A stretch of DNA of 64,000 nt, from NCBI GenBank assembly GCA_026003075.1, contig BPGO01000001.1, positions 124,001 through 188,000 of the forward strand. Reading direction: 5' to 3'. The notes beneath the pieces were generated by a model. That model saw nothing but the letters and a program-made list of their open reading frames with translations. It was not told the origin of the DNA and did not search any database. This DNA is from Fimbriimonadales bacterium (lineage in GTDB: Bacteria > Armatimonadota > Fimbriimonadia > Fimbriimonadales > GBS-DC). This document shows positions 1 to 8,207 of this stretch, in pieces. Numbering within the stretch: the stretch's first letter is position 1; each line of letters begins with the position of its first letter. The position numbers were made by a program, and so were the translations under genes.

Positions 1-1182
1 CGGTATTTCGGTAGGAAACACGATTGCATACTTTGGTACAAGAAAACCAATGAATATAATTTCTACTCGGAAAATATTCTGGTTCCCTATGAAAGCAAGA
101 TGACCCTATGGCGATACACAAAGGGTGGGCAAGCAGGCAAACCTATGCCTCAGGGCAAAATTCCATCAGATGTTTGGGACATCAAAATTAACGCTATGTC
201 AAAAGAACGCATTGGCTACCCCACCCAAAAGCCCGAAGCCTTAATTGAACGCATCATCAAAGCCTCTACGAAGGAAGGCGATATTGTCGCAGACTTTTTC
301 TGTGGGGGTGGCACGACGCCTGCGGTGGCGCAGCGTCTGGGCAGGCGGTGGATTGCGTGCGATCAGTCGCGCGTGGCGATTGCGGTCACTGCTGATCGCT
401 TGGTTCGCGGCGCGGAGCAGCTGACCACCGATAACCCCACGCCCGACTTCACGATTGAATACTGGGGCGTGTATGAGGCGCGACGCTTGCAGAAAATGCC
501 CCCGAACGAGTTTCGCGCCTTCATCCTGCGGTGCTTTGGGGCGCGCCCAGAAAACAAGTTTGCCGGGATTCATGGCTTCAAAGGGAGCGTGCCCGTGTGG
601 GTGTGCGAGCCAGACCCGAAGCGGCGTGTGGAACCGCAGGATGTGGTGCAGTTCGCCAACGCCATCCGCCGCACGCCACACTATCAGCAGGCGAACCTGC
701 GCGACGGCATCATGCTGGGCTGGGCGTTCAACCACAAAGCCCAAACAGCCGCCGAACAACTCCGCGCCCGCCAAAATACCGACATCCACTTCATCCGACT
801 GGAGCTGATACGCATCGATTCACCCCGATTCCGCGAGCATATCACTCGCCTCTCCACCGACCACGCCGACTATGAGAACTTTCTCACCTTCGTGTTGCCG
901 CCGCTGGTCTCGGTTGCCTACAAACGCATCGCCCCCCTCACTTACAAGTTCGATATTAGCGACACAACGGTGCAGAACCCAGGCGCGAATTTAATCAATG
1001 TGCAGTGGGACTTCAACTACGACGGCAGGCGGTTCCGCAGTGCGCAGGGCTACGCGCTTAAGAAGGCAGCCGAACCTGTGGTCTATAAGTTCCCATGTGC
1101 AGGGCGCTATGTGGTTGCCTGCAAGGTGCAAGACGACAAGGGCGGCGAAGGCTTCTGGTCAGAAGAGATTGCGGTGAGTTGA
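1..1182 (+). CDS. DNA methyltransferase, N4/N6 type, beta class (5' end outside window)
   Basis: The frame is open from the first base of the window, so the N-terminus, including the expected catalytic DPPY-type motif IV, lies outside. The visible part starts with a stretch resembling the post-motif-IV segment of type III Mod and other beta-class enzymes (RKHDCILWYKK), then a TQKP motif and SAM-binding motif I (DFFCGGGTT, bases about 290-320). Having motif I after the catalytic half fits the beta class. The C-terminal 200 residues carry no motif I recognise; the last 60 look like a small beta-sandwich and may belong to target recognition. The gene is followed on the same strand by a toxin-antitoxin-like pair, a helicase and a nuclease, so it is probably the modification subunit of that system. 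The methyltransferase assignment is firm; the type III assignment is inferred from neighbours. Confidence 0.85.
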   Translation, partial: RYFGRKHDCILWYKKTNEYNFYSENILVPYESKMTLWRYTKGGQAGKPMPQGKIPSDVWDIKINAMSKERIGYPTQKPEALIERIIKASTKEGDIVADFFCGGGTTPAVAQRLGRRWIACDQSRVAIAVTADRLVRGAEQLTTDNPTPDFTIEYWGVYEARRLQKMPPNEFRAFILRCFGARPENKFAGIHGFKGSVPVWVCEPDPKRRVEPQDVVQFANAIRRTPHYQQANLRDGIMLGWAFNHKAQTAAEQLRARQNTDIHFIRLELIRIDSPRFREHITRLSTDHADYENFLTFVLPPLVSVAYKRIAPLTYKFDISDTTVQNPGANLINVQWDFNYDGRRFRSAQGYALKKAAEPVVYKFPCAGRYVVACKVQDDKGGEGFWSEEIAVS

Positions 1183-1196
1183 CGGCTACTGTAGTG

Positions 1197-1202
1197 TATA
1201 AT
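1197..1202 (+). promoter_or_regulatory. -10 element TATAAT, probable leaderless start
   Basis: A perfect TATAAT ends 6 bases before GTG 1208 and 9 bases before ATG 1211. A transcript starting at the usual distance would begin at or next to the start codon of the DUF433 gene. This gives the toxin-antitoxin-like pair and the genes behind it their own promoter inside the restriction-modification cluster. No -35 box is evident at 16-18 bp. Confidence 0.6.
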
Positions 1203-1207
1203 CAGCA

Positions 1208-1882
1208 GTGATGGGTGAACAAGTGAAGCCAGGGCTGGGCTATGGCGTCTACTCGTATGCGGAGGTGGCGCGATTGCTGGGGATTACGCCCCATCGGGTG
1301 GCGCGCTGGGCGGACGGCTACCTGTTTCCGTTGAAGTGGGGACAGGGCTACTCTGCGCCTGTGCTGCAGTCGCATACTCATCAGCGGGGCGTGCTTTCCT
1401 TCCCCGAGCTCATCGAACTGATGTTCGTGCGCGAGTTTGTGGCACTGGGCGTCTCATTGCCCCATGTGCGAGCGACAGCGGAGGCGCTGGCGCAAGAAGT
1501 GGGCGATTATCCGTTCACGCGCAGGCGTGTACTGGTGGGAGGGCGTGAATTGCTGGTGCGCGAGACGGAACACATCTTGCGCCGACCCGATATCGGGCAA
1601 CTCGTGGCGGATTTCGCTGAAACACTGGCAACGCAAATAGAGATAGAGGACGACCATGTGCGCAGATACTATCCACCACAGTACGCACGGCAAGTCTACT
1701 TAGACCGAGCCATTCGTGGCGGTGAACCCGTGGTGTCCGAGCATGCGATACCCACGCGCGTCATCTACGCCCTCTGGGAGCAGGAACATGATTTGGAGCG
1801 TGTTGCGGATTACTTTGATCTACCTATCGAATCCATCTCCGCAGCCGTCCGCTACGAGGGCGAGTGGCGCTTGAGCGCGTAA
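1208..1882 (+). CDS. HTH + DUF433 protein, antitoxin-like
   Basis: The 224-residue protein has a MerR-like helix-turn-helix near residues 15-38 (YSYAEVARLLGITPHRVARW). Its C-terminal 55 residues match the DUF433 pattern: GGEPVVSEHAIPTRVIYAL, then a leucine-rich helix, then AVRYE. DUF433 proteins are commonly paired with DUF5615 PIN-like proteins, and the DUF433 partner is thought to be a DNA-binding antitoxin. The next gene, starting 28 bases downstream, is exactly such a PIN-like protein. Start is GTG 1208 or ATG 1211; both sit just after a -10 box, so the message may be leaderless. The middle region (residues 60-160) is not assigned. Function as an antitoxin is inferred from family and pairing. 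Confidence 0.75.
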   Translation: MMGEQVKPGLGYGVYSYAEVARLLGITPHRVARWADGYLFPLKWGQGYSAPVLQSHTHQRGVLSFPELIELMFVREFVALGVSLPHVRATAEALAQEVGDYPFTRRRVLVGGRELLVRETEHILRRPDIGQLVADFAETLATQIEIEDDHVRRYYPPQYARQVYLDRAIRGGEPVVSEHAIPTRVIYALWEQEHDLERVADYFDLPIESISAAVRYEGEWRLSA

Positions 1883-1909
1883 AATTTGGCACAACGCTGT
1901 ATATCGCTT

Positions 1910-2296
1910 GTGAAGAAACTACTTTTCGATGAGAATATCTCGCAGCGACTGGTGGAATTCGTTAACCGCGAGTCGCGTCTTGTCGAAATGGCGCATATTC
2001 GGCAGCGCGGCTGGAGCGGCTTGCCTGATAACCAGTGGATACCTAAGGCGACCCAGCAGGGATTTGTTATTGTCACGGGCGACCGCAACGAAACCACACG
2101 GGGCTATACCACAGCGGATTTGAAGGCGATGGGCGCACGGGTCATCCTGTTAGGGCAATTTTGGGACCACCTGGGGCGATGGGAACGCGCCAAGTGGCTG
2201 GTGAATCACATAGAAGCCATCGTCAACTTAGCCAACGGGATGCCGAACGGTACGGTATACTTGGTTAACAAGCGTGGGAAACACCGCGCTCTGTAA
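1910..2296 (+). CDS. DUF5615 PIN-like protein, probable toxin partner
   Basis: A small protein of about 128 residues opening with the DUF5615 signature (KKLLFDENIS), followed by a conserved HIRQRGW-type segment and VIVTGDRN, which supply acidic residues expected of the PIN-like nuclease fold. A TTG at 1886 gives a longer frame, but GTG 1910 places the conserved K-LLFDEN start at residue 3 and is preferred. It follows the DUF433 gene closely and ends 10 bases before the helicase start, so all are probably co-transcribed. RNase activity is inferred from PIN-like proteins in general. Confidence 0.72.
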   Translation: MKKLLFDENISQRLVEFVNRESRLVEMAHIRQRGWSGLPDNQWIPKATQQGFVIVTGDRNETTRGYTTADLKAMGARVILLGQFWDHLGRWERAKWLVNHIEAIVNLANGMPNGTVYLVNKRGKHRAL

Positions 2297-2306
2297 AGGG
2301 TGTTGT

Positions 2307-4343
2307 ATGCTGAACCGATTCACACCGTATGAGGAAGAGTTTGAGCGGTGGCGGCGCGAGGGCTATCCTGGGGTCAAGCCCGAAACTTACCGCTACATCG
2401 ACTTTCTGACCGCGCCTGATAACGACCTCGCCACGCGCGAGGGCACGCTCTGGCGACACCAGTGGGAAGCGTTCCTGCGAGTCGTGTATGCCCACGAGAT
2501 ATTGGGCAAAGAGGTGATTGGCAGGAATGGACTGCTGGTAAACCTGGTGACAGGCGGCGGCAAAACCGCGCTGATGGCGGCAATCATCGCATGGCTGCGC
2601 TATGCCCACGAAGTGCATAAGTTCGTGATTCTATGCCCCAACTTGATTGTACGCGACCGCTTACAGGCAGACTTTGAGGGGGGTAAGGTCTTCAAAGACC
2701 GTGACCTGATCCCCAAGGACGCCGACTTTCAGGCAGGCGACTTGGTGCTGACCACCCTCGGCGGCGGCAATACGGGCGGTTGGGCGAACTTATTCAGCTC
2801 CAATATTGTGCTGGGCAACATCCATCAGTTTTACACCAGCAACACGGTTGGGCAGAGCAATCTTTCGGCGCTAATGAACGGCCCCGACTTCGTGCTGTTC
2901 AACGATGAGGCGCACAACTCGCCTGCCCCCGAATGGGATAGCACGCTTGCACGCCTCAAACCTAAAACACGCCTGCGTATCGACCTCACCGCCACGCCCG
3001 AACGCGCCGATGGGCAGACGCCCGACAGCGACCTCATCTATGAATACACGGTGCAGGACGCCCTCGCTGATGGGCTCATCAAAACGCCCGTCGTGTACCT
3101 GCCCAGCATCGACACAGTAGAACTGACCTATACCGATGCCCGCACAGGCGAACGGCGGCGTGTGGAAGAAATCGACTGGGACGAGGTAGATCGTCTCGGA
3201 CTGAGCGCGACCCAGTGGGTCACCGACGACGAACCAATGCGCCAGCAGATGGCAATCGCCCTACGCCGCTTCGAAGAGCAGGAGCGACGCGCCAAAGGAC
3301 GCTACCAGCCCATTCTGTTCGTGGTCGCGGTGTGTATCGCCGACGCTGAAAAAGCCGCCCATACCCTCAATCACTATTTCAAGGTCAAAACGCTACTGGT
3401 GACAGAGCGGAGCGACGAGGAGGAACGGCGTAAAGCACAAGAACTGGGCAAGGCACAGCGTTCAGGGCAACCTTACAAAGCCGTCGTGAGCGTGCTTATG
3501 TTGCGCGAGGGTTGGGATGTGCCCGAAGTGGGCGTGATTTTGCTGCTGCGTAAGTTCAGCAGTAAGGTCTACGGGCAACAGGTCATTGGACGCGGGCTAC
3601 GGCGCGTGCGCGGCAAAAATATCGACCCCAGCGAACCCCAAATCTGCGCCATCGTTGACCACCCAAAGCTGGAGCATCAGTGGCTGTGGGATATGTTCAA
3701 CGCCAAAAAGCGAGAAAATGTCTCTATCGAAGACCTATTTGACGAAACCGAAGACCTGCCTCCACCACTGCCCAAGCAAGAACTTACGAAACCGCATTTG
3801 GTCATTCGCGTGCCCGACCCCGACCCGAACTTTTCCGATGACGAGGAATTCGTTGTGCCAATCTCGGAAACTCAGGTTCAACCCCTTAGGGATTGGAAAG
3901 ATGCTCTGCGTAAGATTGAATACGAGTTGGAAGGGCTAGAGATTACGCGCGTGGATATCAAAGAGGTCATCGGGAAGGAGTTAAGCGAGAACCGGTGGGA
4001 ATCGCATACCGCAGCGCCGCAGCTCCTGCGCGAGAAGGGCGAGACCTATCGGTCATCGTTTCAATTAGATGATGATACACTGCGCGACGCGATTAAGCGA
4101 CGGCTGCTGGAAATCGCAGAGGAGCTGCTCGATAAGGCAGGCTACGCGCCTATCGAATACAAGGGCGTTGTGTACCAGGCATTGATTGAACACATTCGCG
4201 AAAAGTTTCTGGACGGCGAGACACTGGGCGCTGCCACACGCGAGCAGCTATTAATCGTGTGGCGAATTCTGCCCCAAGTCAAACAGAAAATACAAAGCGT
4301 GCCGGGATTGGTGGAGGGAATCGTAGAGTATGGCGATCAGTAA
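2307..4343 (+). CDS. Type III restriction-like DEAD/DEAH helicase
   Basis: A superfamily 2 helicase of 678 residues. Walker A is TGGGKT (residues 82-87), motif II is DEAH (200-203), motif III lies in LTATPERADG, and motifs V and VI are in MLREGWDVPEV and QVIGRGLRR. This is the arrangement of type III restriction (Res) subunits. Start ATG 2307 is chosen over the frame beginning at 2274 because AAAGGG (2295-2300) sits at ribosome-binding distance and the conserved sequence starts there. Standard Res proteins carry a C-terminal PD-(D/E)XK nuclease; here the protein stops before it and the nuclease is the next gene, overlapping by 14 bases. The predicted role is ATP-dependent translocation for DNA cleavage together with that nuclease. 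Confidence 0.85.
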   Translation: MLNRFTPYEEEFERWRREGYPGVKPETYRYIDFLTAPDNDLATREGTLWRHQWEAFLRVVYAHEILGKEVIGRNGLLVNLVTGGGKTALMAAIIAWLRYAHEVHKFVILCPNLIVRDRLQADFEGGKVFKDRDLIPKDADFQAGDLVLTTLGGGNTGGWANLFSSNIVLGNIHQFYTSNTVGQSNLSALMNGPDFVLFNDEAHNSPAPEWDSTLARLKPKTRLRIDLTATPERADGQTPDSDLIYEYTVQDALADGLIKTPVVYLPSIDTVELTYTDARTGERRRVEEIDWDEVDRLGLSATQWVTDDEPMRQQMAIALRRFEEQERRAKGRYQPILFVVAVCIADAEKAAHTLNHYFKVKTLLVTERSDEEERRKAQELGKAQRSGQPYKAVVSVLMLREGWDVPEVGVILLLRKFSSKVYGQQVIGRGLRRVRGKNIDPSEPQICAIVDHPKLEHQWLWDMFNAKKRENVSIEDLFDETEDLPPPLPKQELTKPHLVIRVPDPDPNFSDDEEFVVPISETQVQPLRDWKDALRKIEYELEGLEITRVDIKEVIGKELSENRWESHTAAPQLLREKGETYRSSFQLDDDTLRDAIKRRLLEIAEELLDKAGYAPIEYKGVVYQALIEHIREKFLDGETLGAATREQLLIVWRILPQVKQKIQSVPGLVEGIVEYGDQ

Positions 4344-4683
4344 ACGCGGGATTTTCCAAAACCCCACAAAAAGCCCATGGAACTTTGAAGTTTACGACAG
4401 CGACCTCGAGCGACGCATGATGGAGCGTCTGGAACAAGACCCCAGCGTCGCCAAATGGATGAAGCGCCACGGGGTTAGCATCCCATGGGTCGACAGCCAG
4501 GGACGCCAACGGCGCTATGTACCCGACTTCCTGGTGGAATACACGGATGGACAAGTTGCCCTGATTGAGGTGAAAGACCCCAGCCGTCTGGATAGCGACG
4601 ATGTGAAGCGCAAACGCAGCGCGGCGGAACTCTGGTGCAAGCAACGCAGGATCGAATACCGAATGGAAACAATTCGGCTGTAG
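4330..4683 (+). CDS. PD-(D/E)XK nuclease, detached Res nuclease domain
   Basis: A 117-residue protein with the restriction-endonuclease fold signature: SDLERRM (E27), VPDFLVE (D66) and LIEVK (E80, K82). The SDLE...DP-V-K-W opening resembles the C-terminal nuclease domain of type III Res proteins. It overlaps the helicase gene by 14 bases, so translation is probably coupled. I read it as the cleavage subunit of a split Res enzyme. A TnsA-like or very-short-patch-like nuclease is possible but fits the context less well. Confidence 0.75.
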   Translation: MAISKRGIFQNPTKSPWNFEVYDSDLERRMMERLEQDPSVAKWMKRHGVSIPWVDSQGRQRRYVPDFLVEYTDGQVALIEVKDPSRLDSDDVKRKRSAAELWCKQRRIEYRMETIRL

Positions 4684-4708
4684 GACAGCACACCGTGCGC
4701 TTTGGGTC

Positions 4709-5527
4709 TCACGGCGTCTCAGAGGCATACGGGATGAGTAGCGAGACACGGCGATTGGAGTAGTGAAATGGGTCTTGGGGATTGCGCAGGCGGGTGTCGG
4801 CGTAGCCACGCACCTCCGCCACCTGCCCTTTCCAAAGCCCACTTGCCTCTAACACACGCCGCGCCGCGTTCGCCCGGTCCGTCGACAGCTCCCAGTTGGA
4901 ATAGCCCCCGCCGTAGCGATAAGGCTGGGCGTCCGTATGCCCTTCCACAACTACCCGATTGTCCAGCTTGCCCACTTTTTGTGCGATAATCTGGAGCAAG
5001 CGTCGCGCTGCAGGCGTCACCGTCGCGCTCCCCGTCTGGAAAAACACAGGCTCCTTGCCCTCCAGCAACTCAATCCGCAAGCCTTCCTTGACAAACTCTA
5101 TTTTCACATACTCCTTGAGGCGCGATAGCTCTGGGATATTAGAAAGCGCGGTCTCGACATACTTTTTGAACTCTTCCAACTCCTTGCGTTCGGTCTGGCG
5201 GTCTTTTTTGAGTGCGGTTTTACCGTCTTTTGCGGCGCGAGGCATATTGGGCGTATTTTTGCCGCCAGGGGGCACAGAGTCGTTGATGGTGAACACCGCC
5301 TCGCTTTTGGCACGCACGGCTTGCATAAAGCCGACGGGGTCGCGAAAGTAGGCAGCGATTGCCTGGCGCGTCTTTGCGTCCATGCCGATGAGCCACATGA
5401 CCATAAAGAACGCCATCATCGCCGTCACGAAGTCGGCATAAGCGACCTTCCACGCCCCGCCGTGGTGCCCATGCCCTGCGTTCTTCTTTTTGACGATTCG
5501 AATCTCGCCGCCGCTCTCTTTTGCCAT
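4709..5527 (-). CDS. motB: Flagellar motor stator protein MotB
   Basis: The 272-residue protein has a basic N-terminus and one membrane helix (about 31-50) carrying the proton-binding aspartate D32 in YADFVTAMMAF. The C-terminal OmpA-like peptidoglycan-binding domain is recognisable from VEGHTDAQP and the LSTDRANAARRVL helix. MotB anchors the stator to the cell wall and forms the ion channel with MotA. It follows motA by 12 bases on the same strand, the usual operon order. D32 and the overall type suggest a proton-driven stator. No other flagellar genes are in the window. Confidence 0.92.
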   Translation of the reverse strand: MAKESGGEIRIVKKKNAGHGHHGGAWKVAYADFVTAMMAFFMVMWLIGMDAKTRQAIAAYFRDPVGFMQAVRAKSEAVFTINDSVPPGGKNTPNMPRAAKDGKTALKKDRQTERKELEEFKKYVETALSNIPELSRLKEYVKIEFVKEGLRIELLEGKEPVFFQTGSATVTPAARRLLQIIAQKVGKLDNRVVVEGHTDAQPYRYGGGYSNWELSTDRANAARRVLEASGLWKGQVAEVRGYADTRLRNPQDPFHYSNRRVSLLIPYASETP

Positions 5528-5539
5528 CGTCTTACCTCA

Positions 5540-6412
5540 CTACGCCGCTTGTGCAGAGCCACCACCCTTGACGGCTTCCTCCATCTCCTGGAAGCCAGGG
5601 CGCACATGAGGCTCTATACTGCGTCGCGCGAACTCGATACAAGTGAGCGGCGCGTCGCCTCGCGCGAACGCAATCAACGCCTGCCGAATACATTGATAAT
5701 ATTGCGCTTCCGCGTGGGCGCTATGCTCCAGCGCAGCGGCGAGCGGCTGAAACACGCCATACGCCAACAACACGCCCAGAAAAGTACCCACCAGCGCCGC
5801 AGCGACTTTATGCCCGATGGTTTCGGGTCCCTGATCTAAGTAGCCCATCGTAATCACGACGCCCAACACCGCCGCGACAATGCCAAAACCAGGCATCGCA
5901 TCGCCGATTTTACTCAGCGCGTGCGAGGGACGCATCACCTCTTCGTGGTGTTTTTCAAGGTCGGTCTCGGTCAACTCCGCCAGCTCAAACGCGCCCACCG
6001 CTCCTGTCAGCACCACCTTCATCGTGTCGCACAGGAAGTCCAGCGCATGGTGATTGCTGAGCAAAAACGGATACTGCTGGAACAGCGAGCTTTCTTGAGG
6101 ACGCTCCACATGCTGTTCCAACGCAAGCAGTCCTTCCTTACGCGCAAGGGAAAACAGCGCGAACAATGCCTGCAACAACTCCAGAAAGGTCTCCTTTTTA
6201 CTATAGGGGCTGCCCTTGAGTAGCCCCAGCACGCCTTTGATAATTTGCGAGATAACGCTGGGCGGGTTCGACGCCACCAGCGCGCCCATCCCCGCGCCAC
6301 CGATGATGATGAACTCCGAAATCTGGATGAGTGCGGCGATTTTACCCCCATGCATGAGAAAACCGCCGAACACCGCGCCAAATACAATAATGAACCCGAT
6401 AATCGTAGTCAT
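5540..6412 (-). CDS. motA: Flagellar motor stator protein MotA
   Basis: The 290-residue protein has four predicted membrane segments: two near the N-terminus (about 1-20 and 28-48) and two in the C-terminal half around GIVAAVLGVVITMG and LVGTFLGVLLAYG. Cytoplasmic R91-K92-E93 and E99 correspond to the charged loop that contacts FliG. It forms the torque-generating stator with the downstream motB. A GGAGG ribosome-binding site lies 10 bases upstream of ATG 6412. Confidence 0.92.
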   Translation of the reverse strand: MTTIIGFIIVFGAVFGGFLMHGGKIAALIQISEFIIIGGAGMGALVASNPPSVISQIIKGVLGLLKGSPYSKKETFLELLQALFALFSLARKEGLLALEQHVERPQESSLFQQYPFLLSNHHALDFLCDTMKVVLTGAVGAFELAELTETDLEKHHEEVMRPSHALSKIGDAMPGFGIVAAVLGVVITMGYLDQGPETIGHKVAAALVGTFLGVLLAYGVFQPLAAALEHSAHAEAQYYQCIRQALIAFARGDAPLTCIEFARRSIEPHVRPGFQEMEEAVKGGGSAQAA

Positions 6413-6499
6413 GCCGCCCGATACGCCTCCACATGGGGTTATTCCATATCGGGGCGTATTCTCTCAAGCCGAAGGCGCACTTTAGCGACTCATCCTGCC

Positions 6500-7435
6500 C
6501 TACCAGCCGCGCCATTCGGCATAGGTTCTCACCGCGATAGCCATCTTCTCGGCATAGGTAGTGCGTGCGCGATGACGAAACACATCATAGCGATTGCGCT
6601 CAATTGCGTTGAGAATGCGTGCGTACAAACGACCCCCCAACAGCACAGGATACTGCACCTCACGGGGCAGTAAGCCAATTCCCTGCTCCGCTTGCGCATA
6701 GAGGGCACGACAGCGATCAATCTGGAACTGCATAAACCGACGCCAGCGCTCATCGACGATACCCTGAGCGATCTGCCTCTCGCGAATGCCGAATCGTGCC
6801 AGTTCATCCTGGGGCAAATAGACCCGCCCGCGTTGCCAATCTTCCCCCACATCTCGCAGAAAGTTGGTCATCTGCATCGCCAGTCCCATCGTCGCCGCGT
6901 AGTGCAACGCCTCTGCTGAGGTCGCGCCCAGAATATAACACATCATGATTCCTACCACCGACGCGCTGCCCCAAGTGTAGGTTTGCAACTCCTCGAAACT
7001 GGCGTAGCGGGCATGTTTCAGGTCCATCCGCATCGCATCCAGAAACTCCAGTGGATAGCGCAAGGGGATTTTATAGCGACGCACAACATCCGCGAACGCA
7101 CGGAGCGAGGGCGACTCCACACGCTCACCACACACGGCGCGAATGAGGTCACGCTCGTAAGAGTCTAACTGTGCTCTCACCCACGCCCCCCTCTCCGCAC
7201 GCGAGAGAGGGGAAGCAACAGCAAGAGTTTCGTCAGGGCAGTCCACCCACTGGTCGGGAGAGCGCACGAATCCATACAGGGCATACACAGCGCGGCGGAT
7301 CTCGGGCGGAAAAAAGCGCGTGGCGAAATAGTAGCTCACGCCATACGCCCGCTGCACCGACTGGCAGTGGGCGTAGTCGCGTTCTAAATCCGCATCCGCT
7401 CGCGAGCCACTCGGCTGTATCATGCGCATCGGCAT
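6500..7435 (-). CDS. Phytoene/squalene synthase family protein
   Basis: A 311-residue all-helical trans-isoprenyl diphosphate synthase. Both Asp-rich motifs are present: D61-QWV-D65 and D195-VGE-D199 inside LRDVGEDWQRGRVYLP. The latter sequence is typical of bacterial CrtB/HpnC/HpnD enzymes that condense two prenyl diphosphates head to head. The upstream acyltransferase and GT2 genes resemble carotenoid glycoside-ester tailoring enzymes, so phytoene synthase is favoured over a hopanoid-pathway enzyme. The start is uncertain: three ATGs occur in the first five codons. A TATCCT box at 7443-7438 ends 9 bases before the second one (7429), which may be a leaderless start. Confidence 0.82.
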   Translation of the reverse strand: MPMRMIQPSGSRADADLERDYAHCQSVQRAYGVSYYFATRFFPPEIRRAVYALYGFVRSPDQWVDCPDETLAVASPLSRAERGAWVRAQLDSYERDLIRAVCGERVESPSLRAFADVVRRYKIPLRYPLEFLDAMRMDLKHARYASFEELQTYTWGSASVVGIMMCYILGATSAEALHYAATMGLAMQMTNFLRDVGEDWQRGRVYLPQDELARFGIRERQIAQGIVDERWRRFMQFQIDRCRALYAQAEQGIGLLPREVQYPVLLGGRLYARILNAIERNRYDVFRHRARTTYAEKMAIAVRTYAEWRGW

Positions 7436-7499
7436 ACAGGATACCTAAGAGGCGATAATGAGGCGCACGCAGGTTCTGCGGGGCATCCGCTCGCGCTGC

Positions 7500-8207
7500 T
7501 CAAAACCGCTCACTCACCGAAAGACGCCCCCTGAGCAACACTCGATACCCCTGCGCCACGATTTCTGGTTCTGCGACCGCACCACGCGCATCGGCTCGCA
7601 ACACCGCCAATTCCGCCTGTAGCGTCTCCGCCGCGGCACAGAGCCACGATTCCGCATCCCTGAGATCGCCTTGAAACGGCGCGCCCACCCCCAAATAGGC
7701 ACGCGGATACTGGTGATAACTCGGCTCAATATAAATCGCCAACGGCGCCACCCGCGCTTCGGGAACCTGACGGGCCAACCAGTGCAGTGACCGCTGAAAC
7801 GGCAAAATCCGCTCCGTGTCGCCGTGCAACTTGCCTTCAGGGAACAGCAACAGCGTCGTCTGGGGTGAGCACAACGCCTCCAGTGTGCGTCGCACCGTAC
7901 GCGCCCGTGTGATTGCGTCATTCGCAGGAAATGGCATCGCGCCAACCGCTCCAAACGGCGGAAACCGACGATATGCCTCCATCCACACAATTACGCTCCG
8001 TCCCCAAGAGCGCAGCAGCCAATACGCCAGATACCCGTCCCACCAGTAGTGATGATTGGCATACAGAATAAGCGGTCTCTGCTCATCGGGGAACGCACCC
8101 CGCACATACACGGCTCGAAAATGTCCGCGCAAACTCCGCGCAATCAACCAGTCCACAAATCGCCGCTGCAGCCCTATTGCAATGCCCGATAGACCCGCCC
8201 TTTCCAT
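7500..8207 (-). CDS. PlsC-like acyltransferase
   Basis: A 235-residue lysophospholipid-acyltransferase-fold protein with the catalytic HX4D motif (NHHYWWD) and the substrate-binding FPEGKLHGD block. Start ATG 8207 is chosen because the N-terminus then matches this family; it overlaps the upstream glycosyltransferase gene by 34 bases. The neighbouring glycosyltransferase and phytoene-synthase-like genes suggest it esterifies a glycosylated carotenoid, as CruD or CrtO-type acyltransferases do. A role in phospholipid synthesis cannot be excluded. Confidence 0.78.
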   Translation of the reverse strand: MERAGLSGIAIGLQRRFVDWLIARSLRGHFRAVYVRGAFPDEQRPLILYANHHYWWDGYLAYWLLRSWGRSVIVWMEAYRRFPPFGAVGAMPFPANDAITRARTVRRTLEALCSPQTTLLLFPEGKLHGDTERILPFQRSLHWLARQVPEARVAPLAIYIEPSYHQYPRAYLGVGAPFQGDLRDAESWLCAAAETLQAELAVLRADARGAVAEPEIVAQGYRVLLRGRLSVSERF

